DNA of 64,000 nt from positions 1 through 64,000 of the forward strand of contig JAAWWF010000019.1 of NCBI GenBank assembly GCA_021404565.1, read 5' to 3'. This DNA comes from Roseivirga sp. Its GTDB lineage: Bacteria; Bacteroidota; Bacteroidia; Cytophagales; Cyclobacteriaceae. Shown piece after piece: positions 43,232 to 52,700 of this stretch. Under the pieces are notes generated by a model, which saw nothing but the letters and a program-made list of their open reading frames with translations, had not been told where the DNA came from and made no database searches. Each line of letters starts with the position of its first letter. Position 1 is the first letter of the stretch. The position numbers were made by a program, and so were the translations under genes.

Positions 43232-43799
43232 CACGCGTAAACGACTTCTCGCATCGCTGGTAGCCTATGAGAGCGACTACCCGGCTGAAATGGCTTTTAA
43301 AAGACGATTCATTGAGTTGATTGAAAACCATGACAACTGCTTCGAACGATCTCTACTCACCAGACATATCACTGGATCGGTCTGGATTGTTGATGAATCT
43401 TTCAGCGCTGCTTTTATGACGCACCATGCCAAGCTGAACCGATGGCTCCAACCAGGCGGGCATGCTGATGGTGATGAGAATGTGTCCAGGGTGGCTCTGA
43501 AAGAAGCATTGGAAGAAACCGGCATGGCTGGACTGAAGCTTTACTCAGATCAGATTTTTGATCTCGATATTCATGTCATCCCTGAGCGCAAGGGAATCCC
43601 ACAGCACGAGCATTTTGATATCAGGTATCTGATCAGAGTAGACAGAAATACACCCTTCCAACTCAGCGATGAGTCTAACGAGCTTGCCTGGCTGCCGCTG
43701 GACAAGGCTGCTCAAGAAACAGATGATAATAAATCCATCCTGAGAATGGTGGAGAAAACAAAAAGCATATCGGGTAAAATGTCAGCTCATACGTATTAA
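43221..43799 (+). CDS. Nudix-family hydrolase
   Basis: 192 residues. A Nudix box is present at residues 80-102 in the form G(5)E(7)KEALEETGM. The usual Arg of the REUxEE core is Lys (residue 94), while the metal-binding Glu residues remain. Substrate class cannot be assigned; ADP-ribose, NDP-sugar or mRNA-cap type compounds are all possible. It overlaps the preceding small exported protein gene by 11 bases. Confidence 0.88.
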   Translation: MVSDTRKRLLASLVAYESDYPAEMAFKRRFIELIENHDNCFERSLLTRHITGSVWIVDESFSAAFMTHHAKLNRWLQPGGHADGDENVSRVALKEALEETGMAGLKLYSDQIFDLDIHVIPERKGIPQHEHFDIRYLIRVDRNTPFQLSDESNELAWLPLDKAAQETDDNKSILRMVEKTKSISGKMSAHTY

Positions 43800-43815
43800 A
43801 ATGGCATTCTTGCGT

Positions 43816-43823
43816 TATCTTTA
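43816..43823 (+). promoter_or_regulatory. Possible -7 element of the BNR-protein gene
   Basis: TATCTTTA, one base from TAnnTTTG, ending 6 bases before the ATG at 43830. Fits the leaderless pattern seen at the paa regulator. Confidence 0.35.
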
Positions 43824-43829
43824 GCGAAC

Positions 43830-46664
43830 ATGAGAAAACTGAAACTACAAGGGTTTTTCCTGGTGTTGGTATCCGTTTGGGTACTGATTTCTATAGCAGG
43901 AGTCTTTTTAGCCAATCATCCTGAACAAAGCGAATTAGTGTCGGCCCCTGAGGCCAGGTCTGAAATAGGGGCAAAAGAAAACGTACAATCCAGAAGAGAG
44001 TACGAACAGATGCGACTTACTAACCCGCAGACAGGCACCATCCCCAATGACATACGAAACAAAGAGTTGGCTTTTGCCAAAGGAAAGCTGGCTGGAGTTG
44101 ATCAGAATGGAATAAAGAAAGAGTCGGCTGGTGCTGATATAGCCGATAATGCAGATGCACTTGATTGGAGTGCGATTGGTCCTGAGAATTTCGGAGGCAG
44201 AACACGCGCTCTGGCCATTGATGTGACCAATGAGAGTATTTTACTGGCAGGAGGTGTCTCTGGAGGAGTGTGGCGTTCTGAGGATGCCGGAGCCAGCTGG
44301 ACAAAAACTACCACCACCGATCAGCTTCAGAGTGTTACGGCTATTGTTCAGGATACAAGGCCGGGTAAAGAGAATATATGGTATTATGGTACAGGAGAAC
44401 TCATAGGAAATTCCAGCAGAGCCTCAGGAGCTCCGTTTCGTGGAGATGGTATGTTCAAATCCACCGATGGTGGTCGAAGCTGGCAACCACTGGTATCTAC
44501 CCAAACGAATAACCCCGGAAGCTTCGATTTTCCTTTTAATTATGTGTGGGCACTGGCAACCAATCCCAATAGCACAGACGATGAAATTTATGCCGCAATC
44601 TTCGGAGGTATTGTACGTTCAACCGATGGTGGACAAACCTGGGAAACCGTTCTGGGTGGAGACCTGCTGGGTTTGGGGAGTACAGACCTCAACGAAGTCA
44701 CCTCTATATTCTATACAGATTTGCATAGAGCTACTGATGGCACCTTTTATGCCACCCTGAGTTCGGTAACCAATGACCCTGACGAACTTTCACCGGCTGG
44801 CGGATTTTATCGCTCTACCGATGGACAGAACTGGCAGAAATTTTTCGGAGAGTCGGGAGTTCCCACCAGACGCACCGAAATAGGTTCATCTCCGAGCAAT
44901 CCTGATATAGTTTATTTTATATCTGATACCAGGAACACACATGAGCTAAGGAAGTTTGACCGTGTCGCCAATCGGGTGGAAACGATGAATGGCCTGCCTG
45001 ATGGTACGGGGGATATAGAATTGTTTGAGTCTCAAAACTCATACGATATGTTCGTAAGAGTGCATCCGACAGATGAAAACACGGTTTTCTTAGGAGGAAC
45101 CAATTTATACCGGTCGACTGATGGCTTTGCCACAAGAAATAACACGACATTAATTGGTGGTTATGACCCGGATGCTGAAGGGGTTGCCATTTATCCCGGC
45201 CATCACCCTGACCAGCATGAGTTGCTCTTTTTGCCTTCAAACCCCAATGTGATTTTATCTGCGAACGATGGCGGTGTATTCAGGTCTTCCAACTCTCTGG
45301 CGGCTGAGGTGACCTATGAATCGCTTAACAATGGCTACATCACTACCCAATTTTATACTGGGCATGTCAGTAGATTCGCCAGCGACAGCTTTGTTCTCGG
45401 TGGTCTGCAGGATAACGGAAGTCTGCTCTCGACTAGCACTTTCACACAGGACAATGCTCAAAGAATTATCGGAGGAGACGGGGCTTATGCAGCCTCCACC
45501 CGCTTTGGTATCTATTATTACATGTCATTTCAGAACAGCCGCATATTCAGGCTTACATTGAATGATGAATTCGGTCTTACGAGTTTTGCCAGGGTAGACC
45601 CCCTGGGAGGTGGTTCTGACCCTGATCAGCCCTACTTATTTATCAACCCATATATACTGGATCCAAACAACGGTAACCGTATGTACCTGGCGGGAGGTGA
45701 CTTTCTCTGGAGAAACAGAAACCTGGCTCAGATTACATCAGGCTCTCAGGACCCTACATCTGTCAATTGGACCAGACTTAATCAGACAGAGATTCCCAGT
45801 GGGGTGATTAGCGCTGTTGAGGTTTCTACAGAACCGGCTAATGTAGTCTTCTATGGAACTTCTCTTGGCAGACTGTTTAAGATAGAAGATGCACATTCAG
45901 ACGACTACAGTGTGACTGATATTACTTCGGGTATATTTCCGGTTGAAGCATATATAGGTTCTATATCGGTGAATCCGGTAGATGCTTCTGAGGTATTGGT
46001 GACCTTTACAAATTATGGTGTTGTCAGTGTATTTCGCTCTACCGATGGAGGTACTTCATTTACAGATGTATCCGGAAACCTTGAAGAACAGCCTGATGGC
46101 AGTGGTAACGGACCATCTGTGAGATGGGTGAGAGTCGTGCCTAAAACCGATGGGTCCTCAGAGTACTTTTTAGCAACAAGCACTGGTCTTTACAGTACTA
46201 CCAGTCTTGGTGCCGCAGCTATCAATTGGGAACTTGAATCACCCAATGAAATTGGCAACTCTATCGTAAATATGGTTGATTATCGTAGACTTGATGGGCG
46301 TGTAGTTGCCGCTACTCATGGCAATGGTATGTTTGTGTCTCGTATTACGGACGTAGTGAGGCCCGAAGTGGTGACCTTTGGTGATAACCTGGAGATCGAA
46401 CCTCCCTTCCCAAATCCCTTTGTCAATGAGGTAACAATCCGATTCAACCTGCCCGAAACGAGCTTTATCTGGGTAAGGATTTATAATTCATCCGGGCAGT
46501 TGGTGAAAATACTGTCTAATGGACTGGGCTTTCAGGGAAACAACGAGCTTTTCTGGGATGGTACCAACACACAAGGCAACCGTATGGCGCCTGGTCCCTA
46601 TCTAGTCAGGATTAACTATAAGGCAGATAATTTCTCGACTCGTATTCTGCTAACCAATAACTAG
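43830..46664 (+). CDS. T9SS-secreted BNR/sialidase-like repeat protein
   Basis: 944 residues. A signal anchor-like N-terminus (about 1-29) and a pro-like segment are followed by a beta-propeller with several BNR/Asp-box repeats (WRSEDAGASWTKT, KSTDGGRSW, RSTDGGQTWETV, YRSTDGQNW, FRSTDGGTSF). This resembles the VPS10/sialidase-like group of glycosyl hydrolase-type propellers. The C-terminus (about 865-944) is a type A T9SS sorting domain: PFPNPFVNEVTIRFNLPE, VRIYNSSGQLVK, and FWDGTNTQGNRMAPGPY. It would be exported by the PorU/PorV machinery and fixed on the surface. Not necessarily enzymatic. Confidence 0.88.
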   Translation: MRKLKLQGFFLVLVSVWVLISIAGVFLANHPEQSELVSAPEARSEIGAKENVQSRREYEQMRLTNPQTGTIPNDIRNKELAFAKGKLAGVDQNGIKKESAGADIADNADALDWSAIGPENFGGRTRALAIDVTNESILLAGGVSGGVWRSEDAGASWTKTTTTDQLQSVTAIVQDTRPGKENIWYYGTGELIGNSSRASGAPFRGDGMFKSTDGGRSWQPLVSTQTNNPGSFDFPFNYVWALATNPNSTDDEIYAAIFGGIVRSTDGGQTWETVLGGDLLGLGSTDLNEVTSIFYTDLHRATDGTFYATLSSVTNDPDELSPAGGFYRSTDGQNWQKFFGESGVPTRRTEIGSSPSNPDIVYFISDTRNTHELRKFDRVANRVETMNGLPDGTGDIELFESQNSYDMFVRVHPTDENTVFLGGTNLYRSTDGFATRNNTTLIGGYDPDAEGVAIYPGHHPDQHELLFLPSNPNVILSANDGGVFRSSNSLAAEVTYESLNNGYITTQFYTGHVSRFASDSFVLGGLQDNGSLLSTSTFTQDNAQRIIGGDGAYAASTRFGIYYYMSFQNSRIFRLTLNDEFGLTSFARVDPLGGGSDPDQPYLFINPYILDPNNGNRMYLAGGDFLWRNRNLAQITSGSQDPTSVNWTRLNQTEIPSGVISAVEVSTEPANVVFYGTSLGRLFKIEDAHSDDYSVTDITSGIFPVEAYIGSISVNPVDASEVLVTFTNYGVVSVFRSTDGGTSFTDVSGNLEEQPDGSGNGPSVRWVRVVPKTDGSSEYFLATSTGLYSTTSLGAAAINWELESPNEIGNSIVNMVDYRRLDGRVVAATHGNGMFVSRITDVVRPEVVTFGDNLEIEPPFPNPFVNEVTIRFNLPETSFIWVRIYNSSGQLVKILSNGLGFQGNNELFWDGTNTQGNRMAPGPYLVRINYKADNFSTRILLTNN

Positions 46665-46742
46665 TTATAAGCGATAGCCTGCCCTCATATTGAAAGGACA
46701 TTGCTTGTTTTCGTTAACCCTTTTTCTTTCAAGGCTACCGCT

Positions 46743-46750
46743 TATCTTTG
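46743..46750 (+). promoter_or_regulatory. Putative -7 element of the TPR lipoprotein-sua5 operon
   Basis: TATCTTTG matches TAnnTTTG exactly, 18 bases before the ATG at 46769. No clear -33 TTTG, only a T-rich tract. Confidence 0.5.
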
Positions 46751-46768
46751 CGCTCTGAAGATGATGCC

Positions 46769-47485
46769 ATGGTAAAACGACTGGGAGTAATTGGAGCCTC
46801 ACTGCTGTGCTTTGTAATAGTAGGTTGCGGTATGACCGAAGAGGAGTTGGTAGAAAAGGGGCGAGCGCAAATGGATGTGGAGAATTATGTCGGGGCGATT
46901 GAACTCTTCGATCGTGCCATTGCCAAAAACAACGACAATTTCACTGCTTATAACGCCAGGGGGGTGGCACTCATCAGGATTGATAAGCTGGCAGAGGCCA
47001 TAACTTCTTTCAATGAAGCGGTGAGGATCGATAGTAGTGACTACAGGGCTTACTACAATAGAGCAAATGGCAAAAGGCTGCTGGAAGATGATGAAGGTGC
47101 GATGCTAGACTACGATAAAGCAATTGAAATAAAGCCTGATGTTACAGATGCTTATGTGAACAGAGGTGCCATTCTGGCCAAGTATAATGAATTTGACCGG
47201 GCACTTTTCGATTTCGAATTTGCCCTTAGACTTGGTGCGACAAACCCATTACTCTATCTGAATAAGGGGAAGATTGAGCTAAGAATTAACAATCCGGAGG
47301 ATGCGATTTTTGATTTCAAAAAAGCCATTGAGATGAAGGAGGATTTTGGAGAAGCTTACTATTGGCTGGGTATGGCAGAAATTGCCAGAGATAACCGAAC
47401 CGAGGGTTGCGGCTACCTTCAGAGTGCTTCCAGCTATGGTATTGAAGATGCCCAGGAAGCGATAGCCCAAAACTGCTTGCAATAG
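46769..47485 (+). CDS. TPR-repeat lipoprotein
   Basis: 239 residues. The lipobox Cys20 (FVIVGC) is followed by at least five tetratricopeptide repeats (about 28-200), with typical NxAxxxxRGxALxxxxxxxxAIxxFxxAI patterns. Such proteins act as scaffolds at the outer membrane or periplasm. The frame opens at a TTG 7 codons earlier, but that codon is part of the promoter -7 box, so the ATG is chosen. It abuts sua5 with no gap. Partners unknown. Confidence 0.85.
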   Translation: MVKRLGVIGASLLCFVIVGCGMTEEELVEKGRAQMDVENYVGAIELFDRAIAKNNDNFTAYNARGVALIRIDKLAEAITSFNEAVRIDSSDYRAYYNRANGKRLLEDDEGAMLDYDKAIEIKPDVTDAYVNRGAILAKYNEFDRALFDFEFALRLGATNPLLYLNKGKIELRINNPEDAIFDFKKAIEMKEDFGEAYYWLGMAEIARDNRTEGCGYLQSASSYGIEDAQEAIAQNCLQ

Positions 47486-48448
47486 ATGGCCGGGTTGGGA
47501 ACAGATTTAGTCAAAGCCAGAAACCTGCTCAGTGAGGGCAGTTTGGTGGCTATTCCCACTGAGACAGTTTACGGTCTGGCAGGCAATGCATTGAATGTAG
47601 ATGCGGTAGCCTCCATTTTTGCAACCAAAAAGAGACCCAGCTTCGACCCTCTGATACTGCATACTGACTCACTGGGTAAAGTATCCGGGTTTGTGCTGGA
47701 GGTTCCAGCACTTGCCAAAAAACTGGCAGATAAATTTTGGCCCGGACCGCTGACCATACTGTTTAAAAAGAAGTCACTGATCCCCGACCTGGTGACTTCG
47801 GGTTTGGATACAGTAGCGGTAAGAATACCCAATCATCCACTTACGCTTAATCTGCTGAAATCAATAGACTTTCCCCTGGCAGCACCCAGTGCCAATCCAT
47901 TTGGCTATGTAAGTCCTACCACTCCTCAACATGTGCAGCAGCAACTGGGAGAGTCCATTCCCTATATACTGGATGGTGGTGACTGTGAGGTTGGTGTAGA
48001 GTCAACCATCATTAGTTTTGAGCATGAGCAGCCTACCGTGTTGCGCATGGGAGGCCTGGCTATTGAATCAATAGAAGAGGTGTTGGGGAAGGTTCAGGTA
48101 CAAGCTTATTCAAGCTCGGCTCCGGCAGCTCCCGGAATGCTCAAGAGCCATTATGCTCCAGGGAAATCGTTTGTGCTGATTGATTCGGCAGAGGCATTTA
48201 CTTTTCCTGAAAATGACCAATTTGCTGTGCTCGTTTTTGACCAGTTGATCCCATCAGTACCTGAAGAAAGCCAATATATGTTGGCCCCGGGGGGGGATGT
48301 GAGAGAAGCTGCGAAGGGCCTGTTTGGTATGATACGCATGCTGGATGCAAAGGAGGAGGTCAAAGAAATTATAGCGCTGAAGGTACCTGAAAAAGGATTA
48401 GGACGGGCTGTTAACGACCGACTGAGGAGAGCTTCAGCTACTGAATGA
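47486..48448 (+). CDS. L-threonylcarbamoyladenylate synthase (Sua5/TsaC type)
   Basis: Makes threonylcarbamoyl-AMP for the t6A modification of ANN-decoding tRNAs. The YrdC domain (about 1-200) has IPTETVYGLAGNA, KRPSFDPL, and PLAAPSANPFGYVSPT. The added Sua5 C-terminal domain (about 215-320), after the linker APGMLKSHYAPG, makes this the longer Sua5 form rather than short TsaC. The ATG directly follows the stop of the TPR lipoprotein gene. Confidence 0.93.
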   Translation: MAGLGTDLVKARNLLSEGSLVAIPTETVYGLAGNALNVDAVASIFATKKRPSFDPLILHTDSLGKVSGFVLEVPALAKKLADKFWPGPLTILFKKKSLIPDLVTSGLDTVAVRIPNHPLTLNLLKSIDFPLAAPSANPFGYVSPTTPQHVQQQLGESIPYILDGGDCEVGVESTIISFEHEQPTVLRMGGLAIESIEEVLGKVQVQAYSSSAPAAPGMLKSHYAPGKSFVLIDSAEAFTFPENDQFAVLVFDQLIPSVPEESQYMLAPGGDVREAAKGLFGMIRMLDAKEEVKEIIALKVPEKGLGRAVNDRLRRASATE

Positions 48449-48510
48449 TTTTGAAAATGGGAGAAAACCTGTTTTGGTGATATTAAAGAATAACGATCAA
48501 CAGAAGACAT

Positions 48511-49695
48511 ATGAATACTGTAAACGATTTTGATTTTAAGGGAAAAAGAGCCCTCATCAGGGTAGACTTTAATGTACCTTTGAATAGTGATTTTGACATT
48601 ACGGATGACACGCGTATTAAGGCGGCTGTACCTACCATTCAAAAGATTTTGGATGAAGGAGGAGCTGTAGTGCTGATGTCTCATTTGGGCAGACCAAAGG
48701 AAGGACCCGAGCATAAGTTTTCTTTGAAACACTTGGTAGGTCACTTGAGCAAAGTGTTTAACCGAACAGTGCAATTTGCCGATGATTGTATCAGCGATGT
48801 CGCCAAAGTTCAGTCACAGGCATTAGAATCCGGAGATATTCTCTTATTGGAAAACCTGAGATTTTACAAGGAGGAGACCAAAGGAGATGTTGACTTTGCA
48901 AAGTCTTTGTCAGATCTTGGAGATATTTATATCAATGATGCCTTTGGTACGGCACATCGTGCCCATGCTTCTACTTCCATCATAGCACAGTTTTTCGAAG
49001 AGAAGGGTTGTGGTTTTGTGATGCAGGCTGAGCTTGAGAACGCTCAGAAAGTTTTGGACGAGGCTCAAAAACCTTACACTGCCATCATGGGTGGTGCTAA
49101 AATCTCAGACAAAATACTAATTATTGAGAGGCTGCTCGAAAAAGTGGACAATCTCATCATAGGTGGAGGCATGTCCTACACCTTCTTCAAAGCGATGGGA
49201 GGGAGCATCGGTAATTCGTTGGTGGAAGAAGATAAACTTGATCTTGCCAAAGAGCTGATCCAGAAAGCTAAAGACCTTGGTGTGGATTTGATGTTGCCAA
49301 TTGACTCTGTACTGGCCGACAATTTCAGCAATGATGCGAATACACAAATAGGTATGAACCATGCGATACCCGATGGCTGGATGGGACTAGATATAGGTCC
49401 ACAGGCGGCAGAGGTGTTTTCCAGAGCAGTGAAAGCTTCCAAAACAGTTTTGTGGAATGGCCCTATGGGTGTGTTTGAAATGGAGAATTTTGCGGGAGGC
49501 ACCAGGGCAGTGGCCGAAGCAATTGTTGAAGCAACCAGGGCGGGAGGTTTTTCGCTGATTGGTGGAGGTGACTCTGCCGCTGCCGTAAATACGCTGGGCT
49601 ATGGCAACGATGTATCTTATGTTTCTACCGGGGGAGGAGCCCTGCTGGAGTATATGGAGGGTAAGGAACTGCCGGGAGTAGCTGCTCTTCAATAA
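48511..49695 (+). CDS. pgk: Phosphoglycerate kinase
   Basis: Glycolytic enzyme making ATP and 3-phosphoglycerate from 1,3-bisphosphoglycerate. The family signature [13 protein letters not shown] is at the N-terminus, [12 protein letters not shown] follows, LMSHLGRP and [13 protein letters not shown] are substrate-site blocks, [17 protein letters not shown] lies in the middle, and the C-terminal [13 protein letters not shown] binds nucleotide. 394 residues is normal. It has its own leader of 62 bases after sua5 and ends at a strong terminator. Confidence 0.98.
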   Translation: MNTVNDFDFKGKRALIRVDFNVPLNSDFDITDDTRIKAAVPTIQKILDEGGAVVLMSHLGRPKEGPEHKFSLKHLVGHLSKVFNRTVQFADDCISDVAKVQSQALESGDILLLENLRFYKEETKGDVDFAKSLSDLGDIYINDAFGTAHRAHASTSIIAQFFEEKGCGFVMQAELENAQKVLDEAQKPYTAIMGGAKISDKILIIERLLEKVDNLIIGGGMSYTFFKAMGGSIGNSLVEEDKLDLAKELIQKAKDLGVDLMLPIDSVLADNFSNDANTQIGMNHAIPDGWMGLDIGPQAAEVFSRAVKASKTVLWNGPMGVFEMENFAGGTRAVAEAIVEATRAGGFSLIGGGDSAAAVNTLGYGNDVSYVSTGGGALLEYMEGKELPGVAALQ

Positions 49696-49720
49696 AAAGA
49701 AGCGAACTCATAACTATAAG

Positions 49721-49754
49721 AAAGAGGGCTTTCCTGATCAGGAAAGCCCTCTTT
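49721..49754. terminator. Bidirectional rho-independent terminator
   Basis: A perfect 34-base palindrome: a 17-base arm starting AAAGAGGGC and its exact complement ending GCCCTCTTT. It can stop transcription from pgk (plus) and from the giant T9SS gene (minus). Confidence 0.92.
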
Positions 49755-49772
49755 CTTTGTCTCCGAATGAAG

Positions 49773-52700
49773 TTATCTTACCACTACTACGGAACCTAAC
49801 TGCTCGAAAGTACCTCTTTCAGGTTCGAACCTGCTCGTGAACCTAATGATATATGGATAAGTACCCAGAGGTACAATTTCACCATCGAGGGTGCCATCCC
49901 ATTTAAATTCAGCTGAGTTGCTTTGGTAAATCAGTTCACCCCAACGACTGTAGATGAAAATTTCAAACTGATCAACAAAATCATTGGGTACTACTGAGAA
50001 TACATTGTTAGGTGGAGTGGAGCTGGGTACGATGACATTAGGTGCCAAAACCACCGGATCACAGCTTTCTATTATCTCTATTTGATCTACCCGCTGACAG
50101 CCCTGGGCGGTGATCATCGTTACTTCGTATAAGCCGGCTCCGGTGACCTCCAACACCTGGCCTCCGTCAGGAAATGGTTGACCGTCCAAGGTCCATTCGT
50201 ATGAAGCAAAGCCTTCACCTGCAATGAATGTCTCATTGTTGGTTCTGCTAGGACAGTAAAAACCCTCGTCAGGGAGCAAGCCTTCTGGTATTGGACTTCT
50301 GCGAATTTCGATGCCTCTCTCTATAAAGCAGGGACCAGCATTGATTCGTACGAGGTATGAACCTTCGTCATTCACCGTGATCTCATTACCACCTCCTGAA
50401 ATTGCAGTTCCATTGAGACTCCAGCTAAAGCTTGTGGCGGTGCCACTTGTAACGTCTACCGTCAGCGTTATGGGTTGTCCGTCATCGCAGGGTGGAGTAG
50501 AGGTAAGGGTTGCTTCCAGTGGAACAGGGAAAGTCACAACCTCGGAGGCTGTTCCGCTACAGGTCAGGTTCGTAGACTCTCTTACGGTTACATCATAGGT
50601 TCCATCAGTATCCACGGTGATGCTCGATCCTGTTGCACCGTTAGACCAATTATAAACATAAGTAACACCAGTCTGTGGGTTGGTTACCTCGGCCGTCAGC
50701 GTCTCTGTGCCATCACATTCGGTATCTGAGCCACTGATTGTTACGATAGGCTGTATGGCCAGATTCACTTCCACATCCTGACTTACGGGGCAAAAGGCGT
50801 TTGTTGGATGCGTGGCTGTCACGGTGTAAATACCACTTACAGTTGTAGTCACACTACCATTATCTACCTGGTTAAATCCTCCTGGTCCGGTCCAGGTCAG
50901 TATTACACCTGCGCTGGTTGTCGTTGCGGCCAAGGGGGCGTTTGCTCCACATATGTCTAAAAAGGGCTCTGTCGTAATCTGTGCATCGGTGGGAGTACTG
51001 ATTATGATTCCCGGACTGCTCTGTGTACAACCTCCGCTGGAAGTAACCACAAGATTATAAGTGCCACCTGGTATATTGGAAACTGTAAAATCTGTTGTGC
51101 CGGCCACTCCCGTTACCGGGGGTAATGCAACTCCTGTAGTCGTATTGGTTAGTGTATAAGAAATAGGGAATACATTGGGGCTTAAGCTTACCGTGATTGA
51201 TCCGGTTGGGTTAGTACAATCTGCATCGGTCAGGACAACACCGGTAATAGCAAAATCAGGTGCGGTACTTTCTATCTGTACATTGTCAAGCGAACCTGTG
51301 CATCCGCTACTATTATCCGTAAACTGGACAGAATAAATGCCAGCGGCAAGACCACTAACGGTTGCTAAACCTGGTCCGTTAAAGGCTGAATTCTGATCAA
51401 CGACTGCACCACTATTATCTGTTACCTGATAAGTATAGCTTCCACTGGTCGTCAGATCAAAATCGAAGCTTCCATTAGTGTCGCCACAAGCCACATTCAC
51501 AATATTGCTCGCAGCGGCTACCGGAATGGCTCCAATAGTTACTACGGTCGAGTCATTTACAAAGCAGCCTGGAGTAATAGGGTCTTCAATAGAGACGACA
51601 TAGGTATAAACACCCGGCACACTACTGATTACATCGGCCCGTTGCTGATTTGGTAAGCTGGTGGTGGTGTTATCCGGATTGAGTACCGTCCATACATAGT
51701 TGAAAGCCGTCACCTGCGGGTCTAGTGTTAATGGGTCGTTTTGACAAATCGTTTGGGCCTCAGGCAGCGATATTTCAAAGGGTGGCCCGGCAAATACCGA
51801 CCCCGTAGATGTACAGCCTCCGGCATTGGTGATAGTAACCGTATAGATTTCAGGATCGGTTACGGTAAAGAGCGCTGAATTACTCACTACATTTCCCTGA
51901 CTGTCCGTCCACTCAAAGCTAAGTCCCGGAGTATTACTCGCATTAGCGTTCAGGGGCTCTGCGTCTCCTTCACATATAGATACTGCAGAAGGAATAGAAG
52001 GAGGTGCCGGAATATCGAAAACATCGATTGTTTGTACCAGTGTGGTGTCAAACCCACAGCGGTTAAATATGTTAAGCGAAACATTAAAGCGCCCTTGTTG
52101 TCCCTGTGGGAAAACATAGGCCGTATCCATGCCGGGAGCACTGAATACTGTGGTGTTGGTAGCCTCTTCAACGATCCTCCATAAAAACTCATCTATGTCT
52201 GAGGTACCACCGCCCGTAAGTTCTATTCGTTGATCTACACAGGTGGTATCTGGTGCCGACATGGAAGGAGACATCAGCTGATCCTGGTTATTGAAAACAT
52301 AGTTGGGTAAGCCCAGCCTCGAGTTTCCTACAGTTAATATTACTTGCTGAGGATTGAAACCTGAGGCCTGAAGGGTGTCTTCAGAAGCCGCAATGCTCGA
52401 TACAAAAGCAGAGTTTCCGGGGTTTCCGGGAGTCTCCACGGCTACATAAATCTGTCCGTCAGGTCCTGTTTGCATAGCACCAATGTTGTGAGCAAGGCCA
52501 GACCCCTGGGTTATATCTGTCCGCGAAGCTAACCTACTGTCTGCAGTAGATAAGGTGTCAATTCTATATTCCAGAATTCGGCCTCCCGGACTCGCCTGGT
52601 TGCGATTATTCATAGAAGCAAAGACCTTTTGGGCACCTGGCGAGAAATGAACATCGTATACCTGATCATTCCGGGCGGGTCCTCCTTCATTCAAATCAAT

